Shown: piece after piece, positions 1 through 5,247 of the stretch
Layout: each line of letters starts with the position of its first letter
How positions within the stretch are numbered: position 1 is the stretch's first letter
Origin: Elusimicrobiota bacterium
Lineage (GTDB): Bacteria > Elusimicrobiota > Elusimicrobia > UBA1565 > UBA9628
DNA length: 5,247 nucleotides
Reading direction: 5' to 3'
Assembly (NCBI GenBank): GCA_016194625.1
Contig: JACQBB010000285.1
Span: 1-5,247, forward strand
Position numbers and translations under genes: made by a program
The notes under the pieces: generated by a model
The model's input: only the letters and a program-made list of their open reading frames with translations
Databases searched by the model: none
Told to the model about the DNA's origin: nothing

Positions 1-765
1 CAGGCCCCACAGCCCCTTGAGCAGGCGCTCCTCGGCGGAGCGCTTCCACAGCAGGACCTTCCCGCCGCGTTCGACCCACAGGCAGGTCCAGCGCACCGGC
101 GTCGGCGCGCGGCGCGGCTCGGGCGTCGGCAGCTCGTCCTGCAGGCCCTTCTTGCGGGCGACGCACCAGCGCGCGACGGGGCACGCGGCGCAGTCGGGCG
201 ACTCCGGCGCGCACGCGGTCGCGCCCAGCTCCATCAACGCCTGGTTCCAGTCGCCGGGATGGTCCTTCGGGACGAGCGCCTCCGCCTTCCTCCATATGAC
301 GGCCGCGAAGGCCGGGTCCTTGGCGCGGCCGCGCAGGCCGAACAGGCGCGAGAAGACGCGGATCACGTTGCCGTCCACGACGGGAAGGGGCCGGCCGAAG
401 GCGATGGAGAGGATCGCGCCCGCGGTGTAGCGGCCCACGCCGGGCAAGGCGAGCGCGCCGTCCAGGTCGGACGGGAAGGCGCCGCCGGCGGCGGCGATCT
501 CCTTCGCGGCGCGGTGGAGGTTGCGCGCGCGCGCGTAGTAGCCCAGGCCGGCCCACGCGCCCAGCACGGCGTCCTCGTCGGCGGCGGCCAGCGCCGCCGC
601 GTCGGGGAAGCGGCGCACGAACGCCTCGAACTTCGGCGCGACCGCGGCGACGGTGGTCTGCTGGAGCATGATCTCCGAGACCCAGGTGCGGTAGGGGGTG
701 ACCTCGCGGCGCCACGGCATGTCGCGGCGGTGGCGGCGGTACCAGCTGAGGAGGGCGGCGCGCAC
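1..765 (-). CDS. mutY: A/G-specific adenine DNA glycosylase MutY (partial, C-terminus beyond the left edge)
   Basis: Removes adenine mispaired with 8-oxoguanine in base excision repair, preventing G:C to T:A transversions. 255 residues are visible; family members are about 340 to 380. Seen in order: the SEIMLQQT motif with the catalytic Glu at residue 31; GLGYYARARN at 73-82; the helix-hairpin-helix LPGVGRYTAG at 107-116; VDGNV with the catalytic Asp at 131; and a [4Fe-4S] loop with Cys185, 192, 195 and 201 (C-x6-C-x2-C-x5-C). From about residue 222 the start of the NUDIX-like C-terminal domain that senses 8-oxoG is visible, ending at GLWGL. The GTG start at 765 is the first possible one, because the upstream gene's TAG lies in the same frame one codon earlier. 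An AGGA ribosome binding site sits 7 bases upstream. It is the second gene of a unit with the BON lipoprotein. The identification is firm; only the far C-terminus is unseen. Confidence 0.97.
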   Translation of the reverse strand, partial: MRAALLSWYRRHRRDMPWRREVTPYRTWVSEIMLQQTTVAAVAPKFEAFVRRFPDAAALAAADEDAVLGAWAGLGYYARARNLHRAAKEIAAAGGAFPSDLDGALALPGVGRYTAGAILSIAFGRPLPVVDGNVIRVFSRLFGLRGRAKDPAFAAVIWRKAEALVPKDHPGDWNQALMELGATACAPESPDCAACPVARWCVARKKGLQDELPTPEPRRAPTPVRWTCLWVERGGKVLLWKRSAEERLLKGLWGL

Positions 766-768
766 GGC

Positions 769-1062
769 CTAGTCCTGCACGAGCAGGTTGTCGAGGACGG
801 TGTCCACGCCCTTCATGCGCTTGCAGATGCGGTCGATCGCGCGGCGCATCTCCGGGGCCGGGACCAGGCCCGAGAGGGTGACGACCCCGTGCTCCACGTC
901 CACGGACACGTAGCGCGCGTCGATGTCCTTGCGGCCGCGCAGCGCGACCTCGATGCGGGCCTTGATGCCCGCGTCGGAGACGTCCACCTCCTGCTCCGTG
1001 GTCGCGCACGCGGCCAGCGCGGCGAGCGCGGCGACGAGGACGGCGCGGGAGAGTGCCTTCAC
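769..1062 (-). CDS. Small BON-domain lipoprotein
   Basis: A 97-residue protein. Residues 1-18 form a signal peptide (Lys2, Arg6, then an Ala/Leu-rich core) ending in a lipobox, Leu16-Ala17-Ala18-Cys19, so Cys19 is probably lipidated and the protein anchored to a membrane facing the periplasm. Residues about 28-95 match one BON domain: an amphipathic helix (DAGIKARIEVAL), a strand pair around VSVDVEHGVVTLSGLV, and a second helix (EMRRAIDRICKRM) before the last strand. BON domains occur in OsmY-like envelope stress proteins and are thought to bind membranes or phospholipids; the role here is inferred from the fold only. The GTG at 1062 is chosen because it begins the signal peptide; the ATG at 1077-1075 is out of frame. 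No Shine-Dalgarno is visible, and the -10-like element predicts a transcript starting at or near the GTG. The stop is 3 bases before mutY. Confidence 0.85.
   Translation of the reverse strand: MKALSRAVLVAALAALAACATTEQEVDVSDAGIKARIEVALRGRKDIDARYVSVDVEHGVVTLSGLVPAPEMRRAIDRICKRMKGVDTVLDNLLVQD
773..776 (-). promoter_or_regulatory. Ribosome binding site of mutY
   Basis: AGGA on the minus strand, 7 bases before the GTG at 765 and inside the last codons of the BON gene. It supports the GTG start and suggests that mutY is translated from the same mRNA as the BON gene. Confidence 0.6.
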
Positions 1063-1065
1063 GCG

Positions 1066-1079
1066 AAAATGATAACATA
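1066..1079. promoter_or_regulatory. Candidate bidirectional promoter with overlapping extended -10 elements
   Basis: The only AT-rich stretch in the window lies between the divergent BON and rdgB genes. On the plus strand, TG-A-TAACAT at 1070-1078 resembles an extended -10 (4 of 6 to TATAAT plus the TG). On the minus strand, TG-T-TATCAT (1077 to 1069) is a better match (5 of 6 plus the TG). Usual -10 to start-site spacing places transcription starts near 1085 and near 1062, at or within about two bases of the GTG codons at 1087 and 1062. That implies leaderless or nearly leaderless mRNAs, in keeping with the absence of ribosome binding sites. No clear -35 is seen on either strand, which extended -10 promoters can tolerate. 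The assignment rests on sequence only. Confidence 0.5.
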
Positions 1080-1086
1080 CGCTCCC

Positions 1087-3384
1087 GTGCCCCGCCAGGT
1101 CCGTCTCGTCCTCGCCACTCGGAACGCGCACAAGGTGTCGGAGATCGCCCGCCTCCTCGACGGCTCCGGCGTCGAATGCGCGACGCTCGACGCCTATCCC
1201 GGCGTCCCCGAGGTCGTCGAGGACCTCCCGACCCTCGAGGGCAACGCCGAGAAGAAGGCCGTCGAGACCGCGCGCGCCTGCGGGACCTGGGCGCTCGCCG
1301 ACGACACCGGCCTGGAGGTGGACGCGCTCGGCGGCGCGCCCGGCGTGGTCTCCGCGCGCTGGGCCGGCCCCGGCTGCACCTACGCCGACAACTGCGTCAA
1401 GCTCCTGCGCGAGATGGCGGGCGTCCCGGAGGCGCGGCGCGCGGCGCGCTTCCGCACCGTGATGGCGCTCGCCGCGCCCGACGGCCGCGTCGAGCGCGTC
1501 GAGGGCGTCCTGAGCGGCCGCGTCGGCGAGAGCCCGCGCGGCGCCGGCGGCTTCGGCTACGACCCCTTGTTCGTCCTGGCCGACGGCCGCACGCTCGCCG
1601 AGCTGGCGACCGACGAGAAGAACGCCGTCAGCCACCGCGGCGCCGCCCTGCGCGCGATCCTGCCCAGGCTGCGCGCGCTGGCGCTCGCGCTGCTGGCCGC
1701 GTTCGCCGCCGCCGGCGCGCGCGCCGCCAAGACCGAGCCCGGCCAGGAGACGATCTGGGACCAGATCATGGCCGCGCAGGCCAAGAAGGGCCTGATCCAG
1801 GGCCACGAGTACCTGCAGAACAAGCAGTACGGGCGCGCGCTCGACGAGATCCAGCGCGCGCTCAACGAGAACCCGAAGGACCCCGTCGCGCACATGCTGC
1901 TGGGCGTGGCGCAGTACTGGAACGGGCTGGTGGACGACTCGATCGCGTCGTACAAGACCGCGCTGGCGCTGAACCCCGACGACCCGGAGACGCACCTCCT
2001 GCTGGGCATCTCGTACGCCTGGAAGGAGGACGCGAAGGGCGCCGAGGCCGAGTTCCGCCGCGCGACCGAGCTAGACCCCACGCGCGCCGACGGCTACATG
2101 AACCTGGGCTCGATCCGCGAGAGCCTGGGCGACTACCCCGGCGCGCTCGAGATGTCGCGCAAGGCCGTGGACATGGACAAGAAGAACCCGCTGTACCGCT
2201 ACCAGCTGGGGTCCGTGTACCGCAAGCTCGGCCGCGACGCCGACGCCGTCGCCGAGTTCGGCGAGGCGGTCAAGCTCCAGCCCGACTACGAGGACGCGCT
2301 GCTGGAGCTCGGCTGCGCGCAGGAGCGCGCCGGCGACGCGAAGTCCGCGGTCTCCACGCTGCGCAAGGCGGTGGACCTGAAGCCCGGCGACTCGGTCGCG
2401 CGCATGCGCCTGGCGCGCCTGCTGCTGGCGCAGCGCGACGCGGCGAGGGCGCGCAAGGTGATGCTCGACGCGTTCCACCTGACGCCCGAGGAGGGCGGCG
2501 GCGGCCTCCAGCTGTCGGTCTCCTACGCGGGCGGCAGGAAGTCCGCGCCGTCCGCGGGCCCCGGCGGGCCCGACAAGAAGGGCCCGGAGGCCGCGCCCGA
2601 GCCCGACGCGAGCGACCCGCTGTCGATGTTCGAGCGCAACCTGCGCCGCGTGCCGCTGGAGCAGGCCGCGGTGATGCACGTGGACGCCGTCTTCCTGCCG
2701 CGGCCCAAGCTGGTCAAAAGCGCGCCCGGCGAGGCGTCCAGCCTGCGCAAGGCGCTGGCCGCCGCGGCGGGGAGCGCGGACTCCTCTCCGAAGGCGGTGC
2801 GCCGCGACTATCCGCTGACCGCGACCGACGCCGCCGGCCGCGACGCGCAGATCAAGCGCGTGATGGAGGACTTGCGCCAGGTGATGCGCGAGGCCCCGCC
2901 GGACGCCGACGCGCGCCTGGGCATGAACCTGACCTTCACGCACGCCGCCGACGTGGGCCGGACCTACGCCGACCCGTCGCGCGCGGCGAAGGTCACCTAC
3001 GAGCCGCGCCAGGTCGGCAACGACATGGGGCTGTGGGTGATCGGCACCTCGTGGATGGCGCTGGTCGCCGAGGTCCTGCCCGAGCCCGGCGAGACGATGC
3101 CGGCGGACGCGGACGCGGACTCGTGGACCGCGCTCGGCCTGGCCTACGCGACCGTCGGCGAGAGCCAGAAGGCGATGGAGGCCTTCCTCGGCGCGACGCG
3201 CGCCGACCCGCGCTCCGTCGCCGCGTGGCTGGGCAAGGGCGTCGCCGCCGCGATGGCGGGCGACGAGGACGGCGCCGTCGCCGCGCTGCGCCGCGCCAAA
3301 GAGATCGACCCCAAGAACAAGGCGGCGGCCGACGGCCTGAAGTGGCTGCTGCGGCCCGCCGCCCAGGAGAGACCGAAGCGATGA
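1087..3384 (+). CDS. rdgB: RdgB/HAM1 non-canonical purine NTP pyrophosphatase fused in frame to an exported-type TPR protein
   Basis: 765 residues if started at GTG 1087. Residues 1-195 are a complete RdgB/HAM1 enzyme, which hydrolyses dITP, ITP and XTP to monophosphates and pyrophosphate to keep deaminated purines out of DNA and RNA. Motifs seen: ATRNAHK at 10-16 (nucleotide and phosphate binding), ADDTGL at 71-76 (catalytic Asp, metal binding), GGAPG at 82-86, GGFGYDP at 154-160 and SHRG at 182-185. RdgB normally ends about here, at 195-200 residues. No stop follows; the frame continues through a signal-peptide-like segment into a TPR protein. An ATG at 1069 would add six residues (MITYAP) and leave only 6 bases to the divergent gene. 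GTG 1087 is preferred because the AT-rich promoter-like island then lies upstream, and the N-terminus has the usual family length. No Shine-Dalgarno precedes either start. The TGA overlaps murC by ATGA. The enzyme assignment is firm; whether one polypeptide or two is made is open. Confidence 0.85.
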   Translation: MPRQVRLVLATRNAHKVSEIARLLDGSGVECATLDAYPGVPEVVEDLPTLEGNAEKKAVETARACGTWALADDTGLEVDALGGAPGVVSARWAGPGCTYADNCVKLLREMAGVPEARRAARFRTVMALAAPDGRVERVEGVLSGRVGESPRGAGGFGYDPLFVLADGRTLAELATDEKNAVSHRGAALRAILPRLRALALALLAAFAAAGARAAKTEPGQETIWDQIMAAQAKKGLIQGHEYLQNKQYGRALDEIQRALNENPKDPVAHMLLGVAQYWNGLVDDSIASYKTALALNPDDPETHLLLGISYAWKEDAKGAEAEFRRATELDPTRADGYMNLGSIRESLGDYPGALEMSRKAVDMDKKNPLYRYQLGSVYRKLGRDADAVAEFGEAVKLQPDYEDALLELGCAQERAGDAKSAVSTLRKAVDLKPGDSVARMRLARLLLAQRDAARARKVMLDAFHLTPEEGGGGLQLSVSYAGGRKSAPSAGPGGPDKKGPEAAPEPDASDPLSMFERNLRRVPLEQAAVMHVDAVFLPRPKLVKSAPGEASSLRKALAAAAGSADSSPKAVRRDYPLTATDAAGRDAQIKRVMEDLRQVMREAPPDADARLGMNLTFTHAADVGRTYADPSRAAKVTYEPRQVGNDMGLWVIGTSWMALVAEVLPEPGETMPADADADSWTALGLAYATVGESQKAMEAFLGATRADPRSVAAWLGKGVAAAMAGDEDGAVAALRRAKEIDPKNKAAADGLKWLLRPAAQERPKR
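1663..1731 (+). other. Internal signal-peptide-like hydrophobic segment at the RdgB-TPR joint
   Basis: Residues 193-215 of the fused frame read as a signal peptide: Arg194 and Arg196, a Leu/Ala core at 197-209, then ARA-A-K (212-215), an AxA-type signal peptidase I site. In the fused protein this would be an internal hydrophobic stretch directly after a cytosolic enzyme. It could act as an uncleaved membrane anchor, as an internal cleavage site, or as the N-terminus of a separately started protein, with CTG 1669 or CTG 1678 the only near-cognate codons at the right place. Confidence 0.6.
1669..3384 (+). other. TPR protein portion of the fused frame (about 571 residues, probably exported in origin)
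   Basis: This is what would normally be a separate gene after rdgB. After the hydrophobic leader (residues 195-214 of the fused frame) come about seven tetratricopeptide repeats of about 34 residues at 233-467, with the typical GxxY, A-L/F and P-at-end pattern (for example repeats ending NPKDP, NPDDP, DPTRA and QPDYE). A Gly/Pro/charged linker follows at about 467-508, then a domain of about 165 residues that I do not recognise (509-675), then two more TPRs at 679-746 and a short basic tail. TPR arrays are protein-binding scaffolds, and the partner cannot be read from the sequence. The location upstream of murC is compatible with an envelope role, but that is inference. No ATG, GTG or TTG lies near the leader; the first in-frame ATG, at 1768, would discard it. 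Confidence 0.75.
3365..3371 (+). promoter_or_regulatory. Ribosome binding site of murC
   Basis: AGGAGAG lies 9 bases before the ATG at 3381, inside the last codons of the TPR gene. It supports ATG 3381, which overlaps the upstream stop as ATGA, over the in-frame ATG at 3405. Confidence 0.7.
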
Positions 3385-4595
3385 CGCGCAAGGACGACGG
3401 GCTGATGCGCAGTTTCGTGAAGAGCATCCATTTCGTGGGCATCGGCGGCGTGGGCATGAGCGGCATCGCCCGCAAGCGCGGCATCCCCGTGGTCCTGCGC
3501 GCGCAGATGCTGGCCGAGCTCGGCCGGATGAAGAAGACGGTGACGATCGCGGGCTCGCACGGCAAGACGACGACGACCTCGCTCGTCGCGATGGGCCTGC
3601 GCGCGGCCGGCGCCGACCCGACCATCATCATCGGCGGCCAGCTCAAGAACATCCACTCGAACGCCAAGCTCGGCGTCGGCGAGTACCTCGTCGCCGAGGC
3701 CGACGAGTCCGACGGCTCGTTCCTGTTCCTGACGCCGCTCGTCGCGGTGGTCACCAACGTCGACGACGACCACATGGACCACTACGGCACGATGACCGCG
3801 CTGAAGGACGCGTTCGTCTCGCACCTCCAGCGCCTGCCGTTCTACGGCGCGGCGGTGCTGTGCGCCGACGACCCGGCCCTGATGTCGGTGCGCGAGCGCG
3901 TGACGCGGCCCGTCGTCACCTTCGCTCTCGACCGCGACGCCGACTGGCGCGCGCGCGGCGTGCGCCTGACCAAGGACGGCTCGACCTGCGAGGTCCACCA
4001 CCGCGGCAAGAAGGTCCTGACCCTGCGCCTGCGCGTGCCCGGCCGCCACAACGTCTCGAACGCCCTCGGCGCGCTGGCCGCCGGCGCCTTCCTGGGCTTC
4101 GACCTGAAGAAGCTCGCGCGCGGCCTGTCCGAGTTCCGCGGCGTCGGCCGCCGCCTCGACCGCCTCGGCTCCGCCGGCGGCGTCGAGTTCGTCGACGACT
4201 ACGGCCACCATCCGACCGAGGTGCGCACCACGCTCGCCGCGGTCTCCGGCCTGTGGAAGGCGGGGCGCGTCATCGTCGTGTTCCAGCCGCACCGCTTCTC
4301 GCGCACCAAGCTGCTCGCCAAGGAGTTCGGCCCGGCGCTGAAGGCGGCCGACCGCGCCTACGTGATGGACATCTACCCGGCGGGCGAGAAGCCGCTGAAA
4401 GGGGTGTCGTCGAAGCTGATCGTCGACTCGGCCCGCCGCGCCGGCGTCGATTGCCACGCGTTCCCCGGCCCGCTCGAGCTGGCCAAGCAGCTGCGCCCCG
4501 GCGACGTGGTGCTGACGCTCGGCGCGGGCGACGTGTGGAAGGTCGGCGAGGACCTGCTGCGCCGCCGCCGCTCCGAGTCCGCGACCCCGATCTGA
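3381..4595 (+). CDS. murC: UDP-N-acetylmuramate--L-alanine ligase MurC, with an internal N-terminal deletion
   Basis: Cytosolic ATP-dependent ligase adding L-Ala to UDP-MurNAc, the first amino acid of the peptidoglycan stem peptide. 404 residues, against about 450 to 490 usual. Seen: the N-terminal glycine loop GIGGVGMSG (20-28); the ATP P-loop GSHGKTTTT (58-66); EADESD (106-111); TNVDDDHMDHY (125-135), with metal- and ATP-binding residues; RHNVSNALGA from 222; and the C-terminal domain motifs DDYGHHPTE (272-280), FQPHRFSRT (301-309), DIYPAGE (330-336) and GAGDVW (381-386). Central and C-terminal domains are complete. Between Ala30 and Arg31 about 60 residues expected in MurC are missing: the rest of the Rossmann-like UDP-binding domain, including the usual SGSD and SSAI segments. 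The sequence jumps from GMSGIA to RKRGIPVVLRAQMLAEL. The frame is kept, so the protein is translated, but substrate binding is doubtful. ATGA overlap upstream and TGATG overlap downstream indicate coupled translation. Confidence 0.93.
   Translation: MTRKDDGLMRSFVKSIHFVGIGGVGMSGIARKRGIPVVLRAQMLAELGRMKKTVTIAGSHGKTTTTSLVAMGLRAAGADPTIIIGGQLKNIHSNAKLGVGEYLVAEADESDGSFLFLTPLVAVVTNVDDDHMDHYGTMTALKDAFVSHLQRLPFYGAAVLCADDPALMSVRERVTRPVVTFALDRDADWRARGVRLTKDGSTCEVHHRGKKVLTLRLRVPGRHNVSNALGALAAGAFLGFDLKKLARGLSEFRGVGRRLDRLGSAGGVEFVDDYGHHPTEVRTTLAAVSGLWKAGRVIVVFQPHRFSRTKLLAKEFGPALKAADRAYVMDIYPAGEKPLKGVSSKLIVDSARRAGVDCHAFPGPLELAKQLRPGDVVLTLGAGDVWKVGEDLLRRRRSESATPI
3468..3473 (+). other. Apparent in-frame deletion joint inside murC
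   Basis: The codons for Ala30 (GCC) and Arg31 (CGC) join two parts of the MurC N-terminal domain that are normally about 60 residues apart (about 180 to 190 bases). An Ala codon would be expected on both sides of the missing piece (GIA before, AARKRG-like after), so a GCC microhomology could have been the crossover. Absence is judged against remembered family sequence, not an alignment. Confidence 0.65.
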
Positions 4596-5247
4596 TGGCG
4601 AAGCTCGGCCAGCACTTCCTCACCGACTCGGGCGTCCTCCAGGACATCGCGCGCGCCTCCGGCGCCGGCCCCGGCGACCAGGTCCTGGAGATCGGCCCCG
4701 GCCGCGGCGCGCTGACGGCGCACCTGCTCGCCGCCGGCGCGGCGGTGACCGCCGTCGAGGCCGACCCGGTCCTGGCCGCCCAGCTGCCGGGACTGCTGAA
4801 GTCCGACCGCCTCGTCGTGCACGACGAGGACTTCCTGCGCTTCGACCTGGCGTCGCTCGGCGACGGCCCGTGGCTCGTCGTCGCCAACCTGCCCTACGCG
4901 GTCGGCACGGCGATATTGCAGAAGCTCCTGCTCTGGGAGAAGTGGACCACGGCGACCTTGATGTTCCAGAAGGAGGTCGCCCTGCGCGTGGTCTCCGCCA
5001 CCGGCGGCCCCGACTACGGCCTGCTCGCGCTGTCGACGCGCCTGCGCGCCGACGCCGAGCTCGTCCTCGAGGTCCCGCCGTCGGCCTTCCGCCCGCGCCC
5101 GCAGGTGGACTCCGCCGTCGTCTACCTGCGCCGCCTGCCCGCGCCGCGCGTGCCCGCGTCCGACGAGGATGCGTTCTGGCGCCTGGCCAAGGCCGCGTTC
5201 GGCCAGCGCCGCAAGATGGCCGCCGGCGTGCTGTCGAAGGCCCTGCA
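4595..5247 (+). CDS. rsmA: 16S rRNA dimethyladenosine transferase RsmA/KsgA (partial, C-terminus beyond the right edge)
   Basis: SAM-dependent enzyme that dimethylates two adjacent adenines (A1518 and A1519 in E. coli numbering) in the 3'-terminal hairpin of 16S rRNA, late in small-subunit assembly. 217 residues are visible of about 260 to 290. Seen: the N-terminal GQHFL (5-9); SAM-binding motif I, VLEIGPGRGALT (30-41); the acidic residue of motif II at Glu55; Asp79 (ED-F) at the adenine-binding position; the catalytic NLPY at 98-101; FQKEVA at about 127; the FRPRPQVDSAVV segment of the target-binding region; and the conserved FGQRRKM starting at residue 202. The ATG shares one base with the murC stop (TGATG). 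No Shine-Dalgarno is visible, so translation probably depends on re-initiation after murC. Loss of this enzyme is known to confer kasugamycin resistance in other bacteria. Nothing looks damaged in the visible part. Confidence 0.96.
   Translation, partial: MAKLGQHFLTDSGVLQDIARASGAGPGDQVLEIGPGRGALTAHLLAAGAAVTAVEADPVLAAQLPGLLKSDRLVVHDEDFLRFDLASLGDGPWLVVANLPYAVGTAILQKLLLWEKWTTATLMFQKEVALRVVSATGGPDYGLLALSTRLRADAELVLEVPPSAFRPRPQVDSAVVYLRRLPAPRVPASDEDAFWRLAKAAFGQRRKMAAGVLSKAL

Noticed and set aside
523..535. Alternating GC run of 13 bases (possible Z-DNA or slippage site)
   Set aside because: It encodes the conserved Ala-Arg-Ala-Arg of the MutY YYARARN motif and is what GC-biased codons produce for it.
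259..1068. Plus-strand open frame upstream of rdgB in the same frame
   Set aside because: It is antisense to mutY and the BON gene and has no protein-like pattern; RdgB homology begins at about 1087.
1768..1770. ATG as the start of a separate cytosolic TPR protein
   Set aside because: It would discard a well-formed signal-peptide-like segment immediately upstream, and no convincing ribosome binding site precedes it.
1063..1995. Minus-strand open frame extending upstream of the BON gene, opposite rdgB and the TPR start
   Set aside because: It reads antisense through RdgB motifs and is low-complexity. The true BON start is the GTG at 1062, which begins a signal peptide with a lipobox.
2071..2943. 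Minus-strand open frame of 290 codons opposite the TPR gene
   Set aside because: It is rich in Arg, Ala, His, Gln and Val, mirrors the TPR coding strand, and shows no recognisable domain or start signal.
1053..3380. Plus-strand open frame running upstream of murC in the murC frame
   Set aside because: It is an Arg/Ala/Gly-rich out-of-frame shadow of rdgB-TPR. The MurC homology begins only after 3381, where there is also a ribosome binding site.
3144..4457. Long open frame of 437 codons on the minus strand opposite murC and the end of the TPR gene
   Set aside because: It lies antisense to clearly recognised MurC motifs. Its composition is Arg/Ala/Val/His-rich with no domain pattern, as expected when high GC removes stops from the complementary frame.

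Overview
The window comes from a very GC-rich bacterial chromosome; by eye most third codon positions are G or C and the only AT-rich stretch is a promoter-like island near position 1070. A lipoprotein-type signal on the BON-domain protein, a peptidoglycan precursor ligase and an exported-type TPR protein suggest a diderm (Gram-negative-type) bacterium. The phylum cannot be fixed from the sequence. The content is housekeeping, with no mobile element, RNA gene or CRISPR array seen. Coding density is close to 100 percent.

Layout: the minus strand carries a two-gene unit, a small BON-domain lipoprotein (1062 to 769) followed after three bases by mutY (765 running off the left edge). The plus strand carries a tightly packed series: an RdgB/HAM1 nucleotide pyrophosphatase joined in one open frame to a large TPR protein (1087 to 3384), then murC (3381 to 4595, ATGA overlap), then rsmA/ksgA (4595 running off the right edge, TGATG overlap). 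The two units diverge from a gap of about 24 bases containing overlapping extended -10-like elements on both strands.

Function: MutY (repair of A opposite 8-oxoguanine) and RdgB (removal of dITP/XTP) both protect the genome from abnormal bases and are divergently arranged. MurC adds L-alanine to UDP-MurNAc in cell-wall synthesis, and RsmA dimethylates two adenines near the 3' end of 16S rRNA. The TPR protein has a probable export signal and unknown function.

Two oddities stand out. First, the rdgB frame has no stop codon and runs directly into the signal-peptide-like start of the TPR protein, giving an apparent RdgB-TPR fusion with a hydrophobic segment in the middle. Second, murC lacks roughly 60 residues from its N-terminal Rossmann-like domain, although the frame and all downstream catalytic motifs are intact. 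Both joints preserve frame. They may be real in-frame deletions or artefacts of assembly; raw reads or close relatives would decide.
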